A stretch of DNA of 64,000 nucleotides from Symbiodinium natans (GCA_905221605.1 CAJNDS010002457.1:310001-374000); one strand, 5' to 3'; counted from the first letter of the stretch, positions 30,835 to 40,076 are shown. Translations and numbers: made by a program. The notes: generated by a model from the letters alone, not told the origin.

Positions 30835-31797
30835 GGGTTTAGGGTTTAGGGTAGGGTTTAGGGTTTAGGGTTTCGGGTTTCGGGTTTAGGGTTTTTTGGG
30901 TTTAGGGTTTAGGGTTTAGGGTTTAGGGTGTTAGGGTGTAGGGTTTAGCGTTGAGGGTTTAGGGTTTAGGGTTTAGGGGTATCTCTATCGTAGGGTGGGG
31001 CTGACCTGCAAATCGCAATTCAATATGGGCTCAGAGATTCAAAGTTCGGGAGTCTTAGGGTTTTGTGACACTGACCAAGGACACACACACACACACACAA
31101 CGCCTCACTTCCCCCCCCCCCTTCCCGGCCGGCCCCGCCCCCCCCCCCCCCCCCCCCACAAAAAAAAATAATCAAAGAAAGGAAAAACCTGAACCCTAAA
31201 CCCTAAACCCTAAACATCTGCGTTGCGCAGGCCTGGGCGAAGCGTGAAGCCCAGCAAGGGCGGCTCGCGAAACGAGGCTCGATGCACTTCGCCCGGGGGC
31301 TGGGTTTAGGGGCTGGGGGGGTTAGGGTTTAGGGTTTAGGGTTTGGGGTTTAGGGTTTAGGGTTTAGGGTACGGTTTAGGGTTTCGGGCTGCTAGGTTTC
31401 ACAAGCCTCAAGAAGCCTGGGCCTTGGTAAGCCCTAGAACCCTAGAGCCATGGTAAGCCCTAGAACCCTGGAACCCGAGCGCCAGCCTGCTAACCCTAAA
31501 CCCTAAACCCTAAACCCTAAACCCTAAACCCTAAACCCTAAACCCTAAACCCTAAACCCTAAACCCGAAATAAGCCAAGGGCTCCATCGACGGCTCGCCC
31601 GCGCCACGGATGCTGGAACCGTGGCTCGAGGTGGAGAGAGCGAGGGGTCGCAGCTGGCCAAGGAGGACCCCGCCTTTGGAGGCTTTGCATCAGAGTCTAC
31701 GTAGGCTTAGGGTTTAGGGTTTAGGGTTTAGGGTTTAGGGTTTAGGGTTTAGGGTTTAGGGTTTAGGGTTTAGGGTTTAGGGTTTAGGGTTTAGGGT
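30835..31797. repeat. Alternating telomere tracts
   Basis: TTTAGGG 30835-30980, 31320-31390, 31706-31797; CCCTAAA 31187-31215, 31492-31566; C/A homopolymers at 31111-31168. Confidence 0.82.
31216..31300 (+). CDS. Exon-like block, unknown
   Basis: Frame VAQAWAKREAQQGRLAKRGS then MHFARGL. Between a short CCCTAAA tract and a TTTAGGG tract. Confidence 0.4.
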
Positions 31798-31798
31798 T

Positions 31799-31880
31799 GG
31801 GACAGTTAATCTTTACCCTTAGTGGGTTTCAGAGGATCATATTCAGGAATGTCTTTCAGAGGGTGTTAAGGGCCATGCTA
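31799..31880. mobile_element. Family O element without telomere insert
   Basis: GGGACAGTTAATCTTTACCC … GGATCATATTCAGGAATGTC then TTTCAGAGGGTGTTAAGGGCC. Serves as the empty-site relative of the copy at 44963. Confidence 0.7.
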
Positions 31881-32049
31881 GGAATTCTACCTGGGTCTTT
31901 CCCAGGGTGTTTTGCAAGTGTGCTGCATACCGCCGGTCGCTATGTCCATGCGGATCGCCTTTTGAGCCTCTGCGGATCCGGTCACTGCATCTAAGAGACC
32001 CTGCGCCACAGATACCCTAAGCCCTAAATCCTAAACACTAAGCCCTATA

Positions 32050-32333
32050 AACCCTGCAAGGACTTGCTTGGCATCCTGCAGCGGATCGTGGAGCTGTTCT
32101 TGGGCTTTTCAACTAACAACTTCCGAGTGCCTTCCAATCAAGCCACGTTGTGTGCAGGGAGGGAGATCATCTGGCTTTGCTTCTTAAACCTTCAGCCGCC
32201 TACTCAGCCCCCCCCCCCCCCCCAAGATGTTGCTACAAAGCTGGTGGCGTTTGTAGCAGAGGCACCTAAGGGCACCTTGGTTTCGTGGAACGCTCTTGAG
32301 GATGGGTGCCTCGTAATACTCCGTACTGCACCG
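32050..32333 (+). other. Open block upstream of rpoA
   Basis: Frame LLGILQRIVELFLGFSTNNF … VATKLVAFVAEAPKGTLVSW with a proline/C-run (32208-32223) in the middle. It may be an exon of another gene; nothing links it to rpoA. Confidence 0.3.
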
Positions 32334-32389
32334 TTACATTCGTGCCGTTTAGGATCCGATCCTCTCAGAATTTTCAGGTGTCCTCGGCA

Positions 32390-33739
32390 ATGGAGCCGCT
32401 GGCCCCAAGCACTCCTGGCAGAACACGCAGGCAGCCAGTGACGGCGCCGTGTGTTGGCCGCCGTCTTCCAGGCCGGTTGGCCGAGGGAGACGCGGAGTGG
32501 ACCAGAGCCGGCCTGGTGGGTGTGCTGAGCGTCGCCATCCTTGCTCGCAATGCGCCTGTCACCCGGCATGGGAGGAAGCGTCAACCTCGATGTTCCCTTC
32601 GGTCTCTTGCAGCTCCTCCTTTAGAGGACACGCTGATCCAGGTCTTCCAGGACGGGGTGCAGGTTCTGGGTGGCGATACCGGCGAGGAGCTGAGTGGCCC
32701 AAGACCCCAGGAGTGGAAGATCGAAGAGGAAGAAGACACTGGGGCTTTGTATTACGGCAGGTTCCGCGTGGATGGCATTCCACCACGCCAGGGGGCAACA
32801 GTGGGCAACACCTTGCGTAGAACGCTGCTGCGGCAGGACTTGTTCAGAACCTACGCCGCAGTGGCCTTCCGCCTCCGCTATCGCTCCTACAACGTGGATC
32901 AGGGGAAGGTCTACGTTTCCCGAGCGCAGCCAGCCCTCCACGAGTTCGCGTCGGTCCCCGGCGTCCAGGAGTCGATGATCGACGTCGTGCGCAGCGTGCA
33001 GCAGCTGACGGTGGCCAAAGCACCCTGGGAGGCACCCCCCGACCTTCCGCTGTCTGGCATGGCATCGGAGCACCCCAACGAGCCCGATGTCTGGCGCTGG
33101 GCCACGCGGCGATGTGGCCCTTGCCCTGTCAAGGCGCAAGATCTGGACATGGTGGACAGCTCGGCCTTTTACGAAAGCCCCACCCATTTGCCGCTCGGGG
33201 ATCAGCACTTGCTGCAGATCTCCGCCCCTGCAATGATCGAATTTGAGGTCGAAGCCACACGCGCCTCGCAGTCGGAGTGGGAAATGGCACCCGCCTTCGA
33301 AGAGTACCGAAAGCGCCTGCGATGTGATCGCTGGCTGCTTGTCCCTCCTCTCTTCTCACCTGTGAGGAAGGTCAATTACATGGTTACCGCCGGCGAAGAC
33401 TCTGAAACAGAGTCGGTTCAGCTGGAGCTTTGGACAACGAAGGCGGCCAGGCCTTCTTACCTCGTGCGAACCTCGGCGGCCTCGCTTCTGGCGTCGCTGG
33501 TCGGCCGACGTGCCGATGATGCCGATGACGCCGTGGAAATGGCGAATCTTGCCGAACAGCGGCAGACTGATGATCTAGGTGGCGATGAGCCTTATATGGA
33601 TGATGATCCTTATATTGATGATGATCAAGACGCCCTTGACGACCTTCTTAGCAGTGCAATCCCAACTCAGCTGGGGACGAGCAACGACGGGGACGACGAA
33701 GGCATGCGAGCCCTGACAGAGGGCTTGTTTGATGTGTGA
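32390..33739 (+). CDS. rpoA: Plastid RNA polymerase alpha subunit, nuclear-encoded, intronless
   Basis: Alpha subunit of the bacterial-type plastid RNA polymerase, which dimerises to nucleate the core enzyme. 449 aa from ATG 32390. The frame stays open 28 codons upstream, but without an earlier ATG. Residues 121-147 (YYGRFRVDGIPP…GATVGNTLRRTLL) and 183-206 (LHEFASVPGV…RSVQQL) match the alpha N-terminal dimerisation domain. A later stretch near residues 328-370 (SPVRKVNYMVT…VQLELWTT) matches the conserved PVxxVNYxV…LxxEIWT region. The C-terminal DNA-binding domain is absent and replaced by an acidic tail (YMDDDPYIDDD). The Arg/Ser-rich N-terminal 75 aa with a hydrophobic segment at 40-52 could be a plastid leader, but no classical signal peptide starts it. 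A TTTTCAG|G acceptor lies 12 nt upstream of ATG. It has no intron or telomere repeat, unlike the branching enzyme. Confidence 0.85.
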   Translation: MEPLAPSTPGRTRRQPVTAPCVGRRLPGRLAEGDAEWTRAGLVGVLSVAILARNAPVTRHGRKRQPRCSLRSLAAPPLEDTLIQVFQDGVQVLGGDTGEELSGPRPQEWKIEEEEDTGALYYGRFRVDGIPPRQGATVGNTLRRTLLRQDLFRTYAAVAFRLRYRSYNVDQGKVYVSRAQPALHEFASVPGVQESMIDVVRSVQQLTVAKAPWEAPPDLPLSGMASEHPNEPDVWRWATRRCGPCPVKAQDLDMVDSSAFYESPTHLPLGDQHLLQISAPAMIEFEVEATRASQSEWEMAPAFEEYRKRLRCDRWLLVPPLFSPVRKVNYMVTAGEDSETESVQLELWTTKAARPSYLVRTSAASLLASLVGRRADDADDAVEMANLAEQRQTDDLGGDEPYMDDDPYIDDDQDALDDLLSSAIPTQLGTSNDGDDEGMRALTEGLFDV

Positions 33740-34149
33740 AAATGGCTTGCTTCATGAATCCTTCCCCTGATTTCTGAGTGATGGCACGCTTGGGCCATCT
33801 TGGGCCGTGTGTGCCCTGTAGTTGCGACTTGGTGAGCCAGGCAGTGGCAGAACAAAGAAGGGCCGAAGCTCCATCGCGAGAGCCCTATATTAGACCAGCA
33901 AGGTGGCCCACACCCTGCAGTAATTACCTCACATGTCTTGGCGTCGTGTCTGGATGAGACTTTCGAGTAACGGTGCCATCGCCCAACCCACCTGACCCAA
34001 GACCTCAGCCACCCCATCCCCCTAAGCCCCACACAAGCTGTCAAGCCGACTTTTCCCTTCGGCCCTAGTGCCTGAGGCTACGAGAGCATCAGCCGGTGCT
34101 TGCTTCCTGCAGGCAGGATCCTGTGTGCGAAGCCTTCAGCCATGTTCAG
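33740..34149. other. rpoA 3' flank
   Basis: About 400 bp without telomere repeat or introner, probably 3' UTR plus intergenic sequence. No polyadenylation signal is recognised. Confidence 0.5.
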
Positions 34150-34214
34150 GGTTAGGGTGGGGTTTGGGGTTTAGGGTTTAGGGTTTAGGGTTTAGGGCCT
34201 AGGGTTTAGGGTCT

Positions 34215-34320
34215 CAGCAGGAAGTCGTCGACGGTGGCGCTCTCCTTCACCGACACCTTCCCGTACATGCCGCCGCAAGCCATCAGCAGCACGGCGCGCT
34301 TTTTCGAGTTTAAAACATGG
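34215..34320 (-). CDS. Minus-strand exon-like block
   Basis: Reads NSKKRAVLLMACGGMYGKVS then VKESATVDDFLL on the minus strand, stopping at the telomere tract 34150-34212. Coding-like; no family. Confidence 0.35.
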
Positions 34321-34769
34321 TTTGCATCCGACTGAGGCGGGGCATTGCTGGAACGTGAGCGTTTGTAATTAATCCCGATGAACCTCATACCACGCTCGTG
34401 GCCGCTCGTAGACCAGGAGCAGGTGTAGTTTGCACCCTCACATCCCTTGTCGCCCCGCAGTATGTTGCGATCCAGTTGCTTGCGAGTGGGGGATTTAGGT
34501 ACGTTAATCCCGACACTTAGCGGCTGAATACCCTAGCCCCAAAAAGGTTAACCTTTTACATGTAGGATTCTAGATAACCAAGAAGGTTCAAGGTTTCCTA
34601 CCCAGTCCCTAAGGACAAAGGCCAGTACAAGAATTAGATGGGTCCCTGAATCCTTGACTCAGCGATGCTGAATCGAAAAACTTCGCAAAACTCTGTGGTG
34701 CTCAGGCGCCCTCAGCCGTATCTCAGAGAAAGCTCTGGGCACAGCCTTCGAAGGCGAGTTGGGCCTTAC

Positions 34770-34920
34770 TCGCAAGGGTAGTTACATGGGCCCTGAATAT
34801 GCTCCCTTGCCTTCTCTAAAGGTTTCTCAAGTATAGGCCCTGGGATTTTGGACGGTATATAAGGGGTATCAAGGGTCCCTTTCAAGGGCCCATACTCAGG
34901 GACCACGAAGCTACCCTAAG
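34770..34920. mobile_element. Family G element
   Basis: GGGTAGTTACATGGGCCCTG … CAGGGACCACGAAGCTACCC. Confidence 0.75.
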
Positions 34921-34964
34921 AATACCCTAAACTTCTGCTTGCCCTTGCATTCCTGAGCATGGCC

Positions 34965-35280
34965 TAAACCCTAAACCCTAAACCCTAAACCCCTAAACCC
35001 TAAACCCTAAACCCTAGACCCTAGACCCTAGACCCTAAACCCTAAACCCTAAACCCTAAACCCTAAACCCTAAGCCTCAAGCAGATAGCAGGCCAGCAGG
35101 CATCTCCAAGGTGCACAGGGCTTCGTGTCTACATGCCTGAGTCTTCATGAGGACAAGAAAGAAGCCGAAGGGCAGCAAACCGTATCGGGCTTAGTTGCTA
35201 GGGTTTAGTTGCTAGGGTTTAGGGTTTAGGGTTTAGGGTTTAGGGTTTAGGGTTTAGGGTTTAGGGTTTAGGGTTTAGGG
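34965..35280. repeat. CCCTAAA array, block, TTTAGGG array before the branching enzyme
   Basis: CCCTAAA 34965-35073; TTTAGGG 35215-35280, preceded by two TTTAGTTGCTAGGG units. The last TTTAG lies 3-7 bases before ATG 35283. Confidence 0.85.
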
Positions 35281-35282
35281 TC

Positions 35283-38200
35283 ATGGAAGAGCATGGATAC
35301 TTCCCAGTTCTCGGAACGACCAGTGAGTCGCATCCCCCGGCCATGGCGGGCGACGCAGATCCCCGTTGGCAGCTCGCCAACGCTTGCGGCCCACGATGGA
35401 TTTCGGCAGAGGCAACTTAGGGGGATACATACATATGTATATATATAAATATAACAATAAAAACAAATATAAATATAAATATAAATAAATAAAAATATAT
35501 ATATATATATACATATATATGTATATAGCGGTTATATAGGAGTTGTATAGGGGAATTTGATGAAGGGTATCATGGTGGTGTCCGAGATTGGGGGTACCTT
35601 ATTTCGGGGCCCTTCTCCTAAGGGAATCCTACTATTTGGGGGGGGTCTACCCCAAACCCTAACCCTAAACCCTAAACCCTAAACCCTAAACCCTAAACCC
35701 TAAACCCTAAACCCTAAACCCTAAACCCTAAACCCTAAACCCTAAACCCCTAAACCCTATTTTCGTAAACCCCCAGGTGTGTGCCTTCCGTGTATGGGCT
35801 CCACATGGAGAAGATGTAGCCGTCGAGCTACAAGATTCGGAAGGTGGCGACGCGAAGGAGGTGCGACTCCCTAAACCCTAAACCCTAAACCCTAAACCCT
35901 AAACCCTAAGCCCTAAGCCCTAAGCCCTAAGCCCTAAGCCCTAAGCCCTAAACCCTAAGCCCTAAACCCTAAACCCTAAACCCTAAATCCTAAACCCGAG
36001 GTGCGACTGACGCGAGAAGGTGACTTCTGGTCTGGGGAGGCTCCCTGCAAACCCGGAGATCGCTACAGGATTGCCATGGGTTCCAACTGGAACCTAGGTA
36101 GGCACTTGCGACATTTTATGTTTTCCCCTCTTTGGTTTAAGATGATCATTTTCAGGATAAAGCCCTAAACCCTAAACCCTAAACCCTGAACCCTGAACCC
36201 TAAACCCTAAACCCTAAACCCAAGACCCTAAACCCTGAACCCTTTAAGAGCCATCCAAGGAACGACTGCTTTCACCAGGAGGGAGCGCGACTGCTCCGTC
36301 GCGACCCGTGCGCACGGGAGTGCGACTTCAACTCCGCGTGGTGCATTCTGCATCTTTGTCATAGTTGGGTACCATTTTGCATTTTTAAGGGTACTTAAAC
36401 CCAATAAGGACTATAGATTTAAACTTTTAACATTATCCCAACCATGAACTAGGCATCCTCCAGTGACGCCTCCCCCGTCCTTCGCTGCCCCCACTTTCAA
36501 CGAGCTGATTCTCTACGAGCTGCACATTGGCAGCTTTGTTTCTGAAGCGGACGAGAAGCGGGCTTTCGCTGCAACGGCGGAGAAGCTGGAGCACGTCGCA
36601 TCTTGGTAGCCCCGTGGTACCCTTCTGCCCCCTTGTTCTGGTGGTTCTCGCTTCCCGTAGAACGTAGCCAAGCCCCAAAAAGGGTACACCCTAAACCCTA
36701 GCCCCAAACCGTAAGCCCGAAACCCGATGACCATATGGTTCCTATGGACTACTAAGGCATCTTTGGGTTTCAACTGCATCCAGTTCATGCCCACCGCCGA
36801 GTTCGGAGGCATTTGGGGCTACAACTCGCGGCAGTTGCTGGCGGCGCACGGGCCATGGGGCTCAGCGGCCGACATGCGTCTTGCCTTGGGCCAGTAGTTG
36901 AACTTTATACACTTTTTTTTTTTTTTTTTGGGGGGGGGGGGGGCTTTTTCCGTAAGAATACTAAAGTTAACTCCCCTAAACCCTAAGCCCAACCCTAAAC
37001 CCCAAACCCTAAATCCTAAACGCTAAACCCTAAACCCTAAACCCCAAACCCGAAACCCCAAACCCGAAACCCTAAACCCTAGACCCTACACCCTAAACCC
37101 TCCCTTTTTTTGGGCTACTTGGGGAGAAGTGAGGCATGCAATGGTGCAGCGTGCGCACGGCCTTGGCATGGCGGTGCTCTTCGACGTGGTTCTCAACCAC
37201 GGCTCGTCGAAGATGAATGTGCTTTGGAACTGGGACGGCTGCTAGGCTTAGGGTTTAGGGTTTAGGGTTCAGGGTTTAGGGTTTAGGGTTTAGGGTTTTA
37301 CGGGTTTAGGGGCAAAAAGGGTTTAGGGGCTTAGGGGTTTCGGGGTTTAGGGGCATGCCCCGGCCTCAGCACGGGTTCAAAAAAAAGGGGGTTTGGGGGT
37401 TGAGGGGTTTAGGGGTTGGTTTTCTTCTGAGCATGCCCTTGGGGCTTTGTTAGGTCTAAGAGGACCATCTTTGGGAACGCCTTTTTTGGAGGGCTTTAAG
37501 GGCCGTCCCAGGCTTGGTGGTGCTTTACTGTATATGTAGATCTTTGGCCTTTGTGGGTTGATTGGGTTTCTTAATAAGGCAGCTGAAAAATTTCGTTGAT
37601 AGCTACCCGTCTGAGTGCAGCCAAGTAGGCTACGGCCCAGACAACTGCGGCGGGATCTACTTCGAAGGCGAGAAGGATACGCCTTGGGGCAAGCGCTTTG
37701 CCTTCCACAAGGCTGAGGTGCAGGAGCTTGCGGGGGACTCAAGGAGGGACCCTTTCTTTGTAAGGGGTTCTTCAGGGGTTCTTCAGGGGTCGCTTAGGGG
37801 CTACCTAGGTAGAAAGAGACTATAAGGTATATATATATATATATAATATGTTCTTTTCAGGGAATAAGATTCAAGGGCCCCTTCTGGGGGGTTTTCTTCC
37901 CTGAAAGGACTACCTCAAGCAGTCGTGCCGGACGTGGTTTGAAGAGTATGGGGTGGACGGCTTGCGATTCGACTCGGTGCACAACATGCCCTGGTGGGGC
38001 TTTTGGGAATGTTCCCCCCCCCCCCCCCCGGTAGACTATAAGAGTCCTTAATGGGGTTTAGGGTTTAGGGTTTAGGGTTTAGGGAACATCCCCAAGGTGG
38101 CTTCTGCAACAGCTCACCTTCGAGATCAAGGCCCACTACCCAGACAAGATCCTCATCGCGGAGATCACGCCGGAGAATCCGAAGGTGCTCCACGATGCCG

Positions 38201-39657
38201 GGTTCCACTCGTGCTGGCTTCACGCCACCCACTTCGACTCGGTGAAGATCATGAAGGGCTCCGATGGCGGGGATGATCCAAACAAGCGTCTGAGCATGCT
38301 GAACCTGGGGAACCAAAATGGAACCCTAAAATTGGGGCCCTTTATACCCTGCGCTACTATAATCCCTATGAAGGTAATATGAACCCCTATGAAGGTAATA
38401 TGAACCCCTGTACTACTCTAATCCCTAGTAAGGCAATATGAACCATGAACCCCTTTTAGGGTTCATTTTGGTTCTCAAGGAAGAACATGGTTGCGCCGCA
38501 CGGCTTCGGCAACATCGGCGGGGTGCACTCCTTGCTGGGGTCCCACGACCAGATCGGCGACCGGCACAACGGAAAGCAAGATGGGCATGGCACCCACCGC
38601 TCCTGGGACCCGGGAGTCGACCCCTTCGTCCCCTTTTTTTTGAGGGGGTCTTAGGGTGCGCTCGTATATCCCTTTAAGCCAAAAAGGGCACCCTTCATAT
38701 TCCTAGGGGTACTCCTGGGTCGCCCTAGACCCTAGACCCTAAGCCCTAAACCCTTTTAAGGCTACTACGTCAGCCGCCTGGGTGGCAAGGGCAACTGGCA
38801 TGCGCGCGCGCAGTGCCGCGCCTGGTTTGGATTCCAGAACTGTCGCTTGGTAGCCCAGTGGTATTTTTGTTTCTCCTTTTTGTTGGTTCAAACTTCTCTT
38901 CTAAAGTACCCCCCAAAAAAGGGTGCCCTTGTTTTAATATGGTTGCTGGGCTACCGAGGTTGTAAAGGTCTTCCGATGACGTTTATGGGCACGGAGAATT
39001 TGCAGGAAGATTGGTGGCATGTTGACAAGCACCACCGGCTCAACTGGGGGTTGCTTGAAGGTGGTGACCCTCACACAGCAGAGATGCGTGCATTCGTAAC
39101 AGCTTCCAACAAGCTGCGGCTGTCCTGTGACTTACTGTTGGTTAGCAGGGAATGGGGCAATCAGGTATCCTAAATAATTGTTTCAAGTGTATGTATAGGG
39201 CCCTAATTCCCTCATTCCCTGCTAAACAAAAGTAAGGTGAGCCCCTCACCAGGGACGAAGTCAAGTTTGTGCATGAGGATGGCGGCAGCACAGTCCTTGC
39301 ATTCATGCGTTGGACACAGGAGACCGCGGCCTTGTGTATCTTACTTCGCCAAGAGTATTTTAAACTTTTTGGGTTTCCTTATTTAGTAGGAAAATAAAGT
39401 TTAACCCTGTCTTTCCTAGGTTATTGGAGAAGTAAGGCATCGTCCATCTGGCGGAGTCTCAGTGGGAGAGTGACGGCTACGGAGTCAGTACTGGCTGGGG
39501 CGGAGGCAGAACCTGGAAACTGGCATTGAACTCACAGGCCAAGGAGTTTGGCGGCTGGGATGGCAGTGCTACGCCTGAGGCAAAGGCGGATGACTCCGGC
39601 AAAATCATGGTGAACATCCCCAAGTGGTCCATGTTGGTCTACGTTTCTGCGCAGTGA
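35283..39657 (+). CDS. 1,4-alpha-glucan (starch/glycogen) branching enzyme, 15 exons
   Basis: Cleaves an alpha-1,4-glucan chain and re-attaches it by an alpha-1,6 bond; GH13 family. Exons by reading-frame continuity: 35283-35411, 35777-35860, 36001-36089, 36260-36349, 36453-36597, 36757-36875, 37134-37237, 37629-37723, 37908-37993, 38097-38300, 38480-38598, 38761-38841, 38968-39126, 39237-39335, 39437-39657. The last 14 total 1695 nt (565 codons with stop) with no internal stop; with the first exon the protein is 607 aa. CBM48-type start (FRVWAPHGEDVAV) is in exons 2-4. GH13 regions: DVVLNH (exon 7), GLRFDSV with the nucleophile Asp (exon 9), ILIAEITP with the acid/base Glu (exon 10), GSHDQIGD (exon 11). 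The C-terminal beta domain ends in VYVSAQ. The first exon (MEEHGYFPVLGTTSE...) is the least certain; an alternative start is ATG 35560. No targeting signal is visible, which fits cytosolic starch of dinoflagellates. A telomere tract ends two bases before the ATG. Confidence 0.93.
35412..35776 (+). other. Branching-enzyme intron 1 (proposed), with AT-rich run, family E element and telomere tract
   Basis: Proposed GC donor (GAG|GCAAC) and CAG|GTGTG acceptor join the first exon to the CBM48 exon in phase 0. It contains an A/T microsatellite (35427-35530) and, from 35575, a family E arm (GTCCGAGATTGGGGGTACC) whose right part is replaced by CCCTAAA repeats at 35652-35757. GTG occurs at 35575 and 35578 and again after the acceptor, so a smaller intron 35575/35578-35776 with a start at ATG 35560 is also possible. 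Confidence 0.5.
35861..36000 (+). mobile_element. Branching-enzyme intron 2: pure telomere repeat between 11-bp direct repeats
   Basis: GAGGTGCGACT occurs at 35858-35868 and 35998-36008. Everything between (35869-35997) is CCCTAAA/CCCTAAG heptamers. The donor GTGCGACT lies in the first copy; the AG acceptor precedes GTGCGACT in the second. Removing 140 nt restores the frame (…KE|VRLTRE…). Confidence 0.93.
36090..36259 (+). mobile_element. Branching-enzyme intron 3 (family O introner, GA-AG)
   Basis: Donor GA in GAAC (36090-36093), repeated after AG at 36260. The left arm (TTTTCCCCTCTTTGGTTTAAGATGATCATTTTCAGGA spread over 36118-36155) matches family O at 44958-45149; the right end CCATCCAAG also matches. 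A CCCTAAA tract at 36165-36245 occupies the middle. Confidence 0.85.
36350..36452 (+). mobile_element. Branching-enzyme intron 4 (family U introner, GC-AG)
   Basis: GCATCT at the donor and GCATCC after the acceptor form the direct repeat. The termini are inverted (CATAGTTGGG near the start, CCCAACCATGAACTAG at the end). No telomere repeat inside. Frame is restored as …CIL|HPPV…. Confidence 0.85.
36598..36756 (+). mobile_element. Branching-enzyme intron 5 (family F introner, GC-AG)
   Basis: GCATCTT at 36598-36604 and 36757-36763. The left arm CTTGGTAGCCCCGTGG is the family F terminus, but the right arm is degraded and a few CCCTAAA-like units have entered. Frame is restored as …EHV|ASLGFN…. 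Confidence 0.85.
36876..37133 (+). mobile_element. Branching-enzyme intron 6 (family N introner, GC-AG)
   Basis: GCGT at the donor, GCAT after the acceptor. The right end GGAGAAGTGAG matches family N in intron 14. The middle holds a T18/G14 run at 36910-36943 and a CCCTAAA-type tract at 36973-37100. Frame is restored as …AADM|HAMV…. Confidence 0.8.
37238..37628 (+). other. Branching-enzyme intron 7 (391 nt, GC-AG)
   Basis: GCTGC at the donor, GCTAC after the acceptor; the frame runs WNWD|GYGPDN. It contains a variant TTTAGGG tract (37243-37350, including 8-mers) and a fragment resembling the right arm of family O (GGGCTTTAAGGGCCGTCCCAGG, 37492-37513). No clean terminal inverted repeat is seen, so it may be composite. 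Confidence 0.75.
37724..37907 (+). mobile_element. Branching-enzyme intron 8 (family L, GA-AG)
   Basis: GAG donor, GAC after the acceptor; the repeat is only GA. The frame is restored as …AEVQ|DYLKQ…. It contains a short TTCTTCAGGGG duplication and (TA)10 at 37829-37850. The terminal inverted repeat is weak. No telomere repeat. Confidence 0.75.
37994..38096 (+). mobile_element. Branching-enzyme intron 9 (family A introner, telomere tract in loop, GT-AG)
   Basis: GTGGGGCTT at the donor, GTGGCTT after AG. The left arm TTGGGAATGTTCCCCC with a C15 run and the right arm GGGAACATCCCCAAG are family A. The loop and most of the right arm are replaced by GGTTTAGGG units (38053-38084). Confidence 0.9.
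38301..38479 (+). mobile_element. Branching-enzyme intron 10 (family H introner, GA-AG)
   Basis: GAAC at the donor, GAAG after the acceptor. The ends are inverted: GGGGAACCAAAATGGAACCC against GGGTTCATTTTGGTTCTC. The core has three copies of an AATCCCTATGAAGGTAATATGAACC-like unit. Frame is restored as …LSML|KNMV…. Confidence 0.88.
38599..38760 (+). mobile_element. Branching-enzyme intron 11 (family I, GC-AG)
   Basis: GCTCC at the donor and GCTAC after the acceptor; joining gives GTHR|YYVSRLGG. It includes the family I core CCAAAAAGGGCACCCTT and a short CCCTAGACCC/CCCTAAGCCC run near the 3' end. Confidence 0.8.
38842..38967 (+). mobile_element. Branching-enzyme intron 12 (family F introner, GT-AG)
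   Basis: GTCGCTT at the donor, GTCTT after the acceptor. Arms are CTTGGTAGCCCAGTGG and GGGCTACCGAGG. The joint …QN|CLPMTFMG… keeps the frame. No telomere repeat. Confidence 0.88.
39127..39236 (+). mobile_element. Branching-enzyme intron 13 (family B-type introner, GT-AG)
   Basis: GTGA repeated at 39127 and 39237. Ends CTTACTGTTGGTTAGCAGGG and CCTGCTAAACAAAAGTAAG are inverted repeats; the core AGGGCCCTAATTCCCTCATT is that of family B. Confidence 0.9.
39336..39436 (+). mobile_element. Branching-enzyme intron 14 (family N introner, GT-AG)
   Basis: GTATC at the donor, GCATC after the acceptor, the one case where the donor and the exon copy differ at the second base. Ends are CTTACTTCGCCAA and TTGGAGAAGTAAG. 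Frame is restored as …AAL|CIVHLAE…. Confidence 0.9.
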
Positions 39658-40076
39658 GCTTGAGGGGAGAGTTGCCAGGGCTTGCCTTAAGGGTTTCTCC
39701 CACTCGGCCGTGGCAGGCCGCGGCAAGGGTGTTTTCTCCCGCTGGGTTTTTGCCTTGCCTGTACAGAGGAGTGGGGAAGCAAACCAAGAAGTGTGGACTC
39801 TGTAGCCAACTGGTACCGCAGGTGTACAAGACCCCATGAAAGGTTGTGTGGATCCAGTGCCGAACGTGACGGATGCATGCAGTAAGTAGTCCGTTTGGCG
39901 TACTCTGGCTCGTCGGCGCTGAGTCCACGGCTTTCACACCTGAAAGAAGAGCCTTGCCGGCCTGTGCCAGTGTGAGCGTCGAAGCCCTACATGTTTCCGG
40001 GGGACACTTGTCGGCATCTTCCGTATGAAAAAAGAGCCACGGCCGTGTGCTATGTCCAGCAATGCGGGAGTGGAAC
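39658..40076. other. Branching-enzyme 3' flank
   Basis: Unique sequence without telomere repeats; overlapping open frames on both strands are not convincing. Confidence 0.5.

Noticed and set aside
32559-33359. Minus-strand and alternative-frame open frames over rpoA
   Set aside because: They overlap a gene with clear conserved motifs and have no recognisable features of their own.
35427-35530. A/T-rich run as promoter or origin
   Set aside because: It is a simple repeat inside a proposed intron; no motif supports either role.
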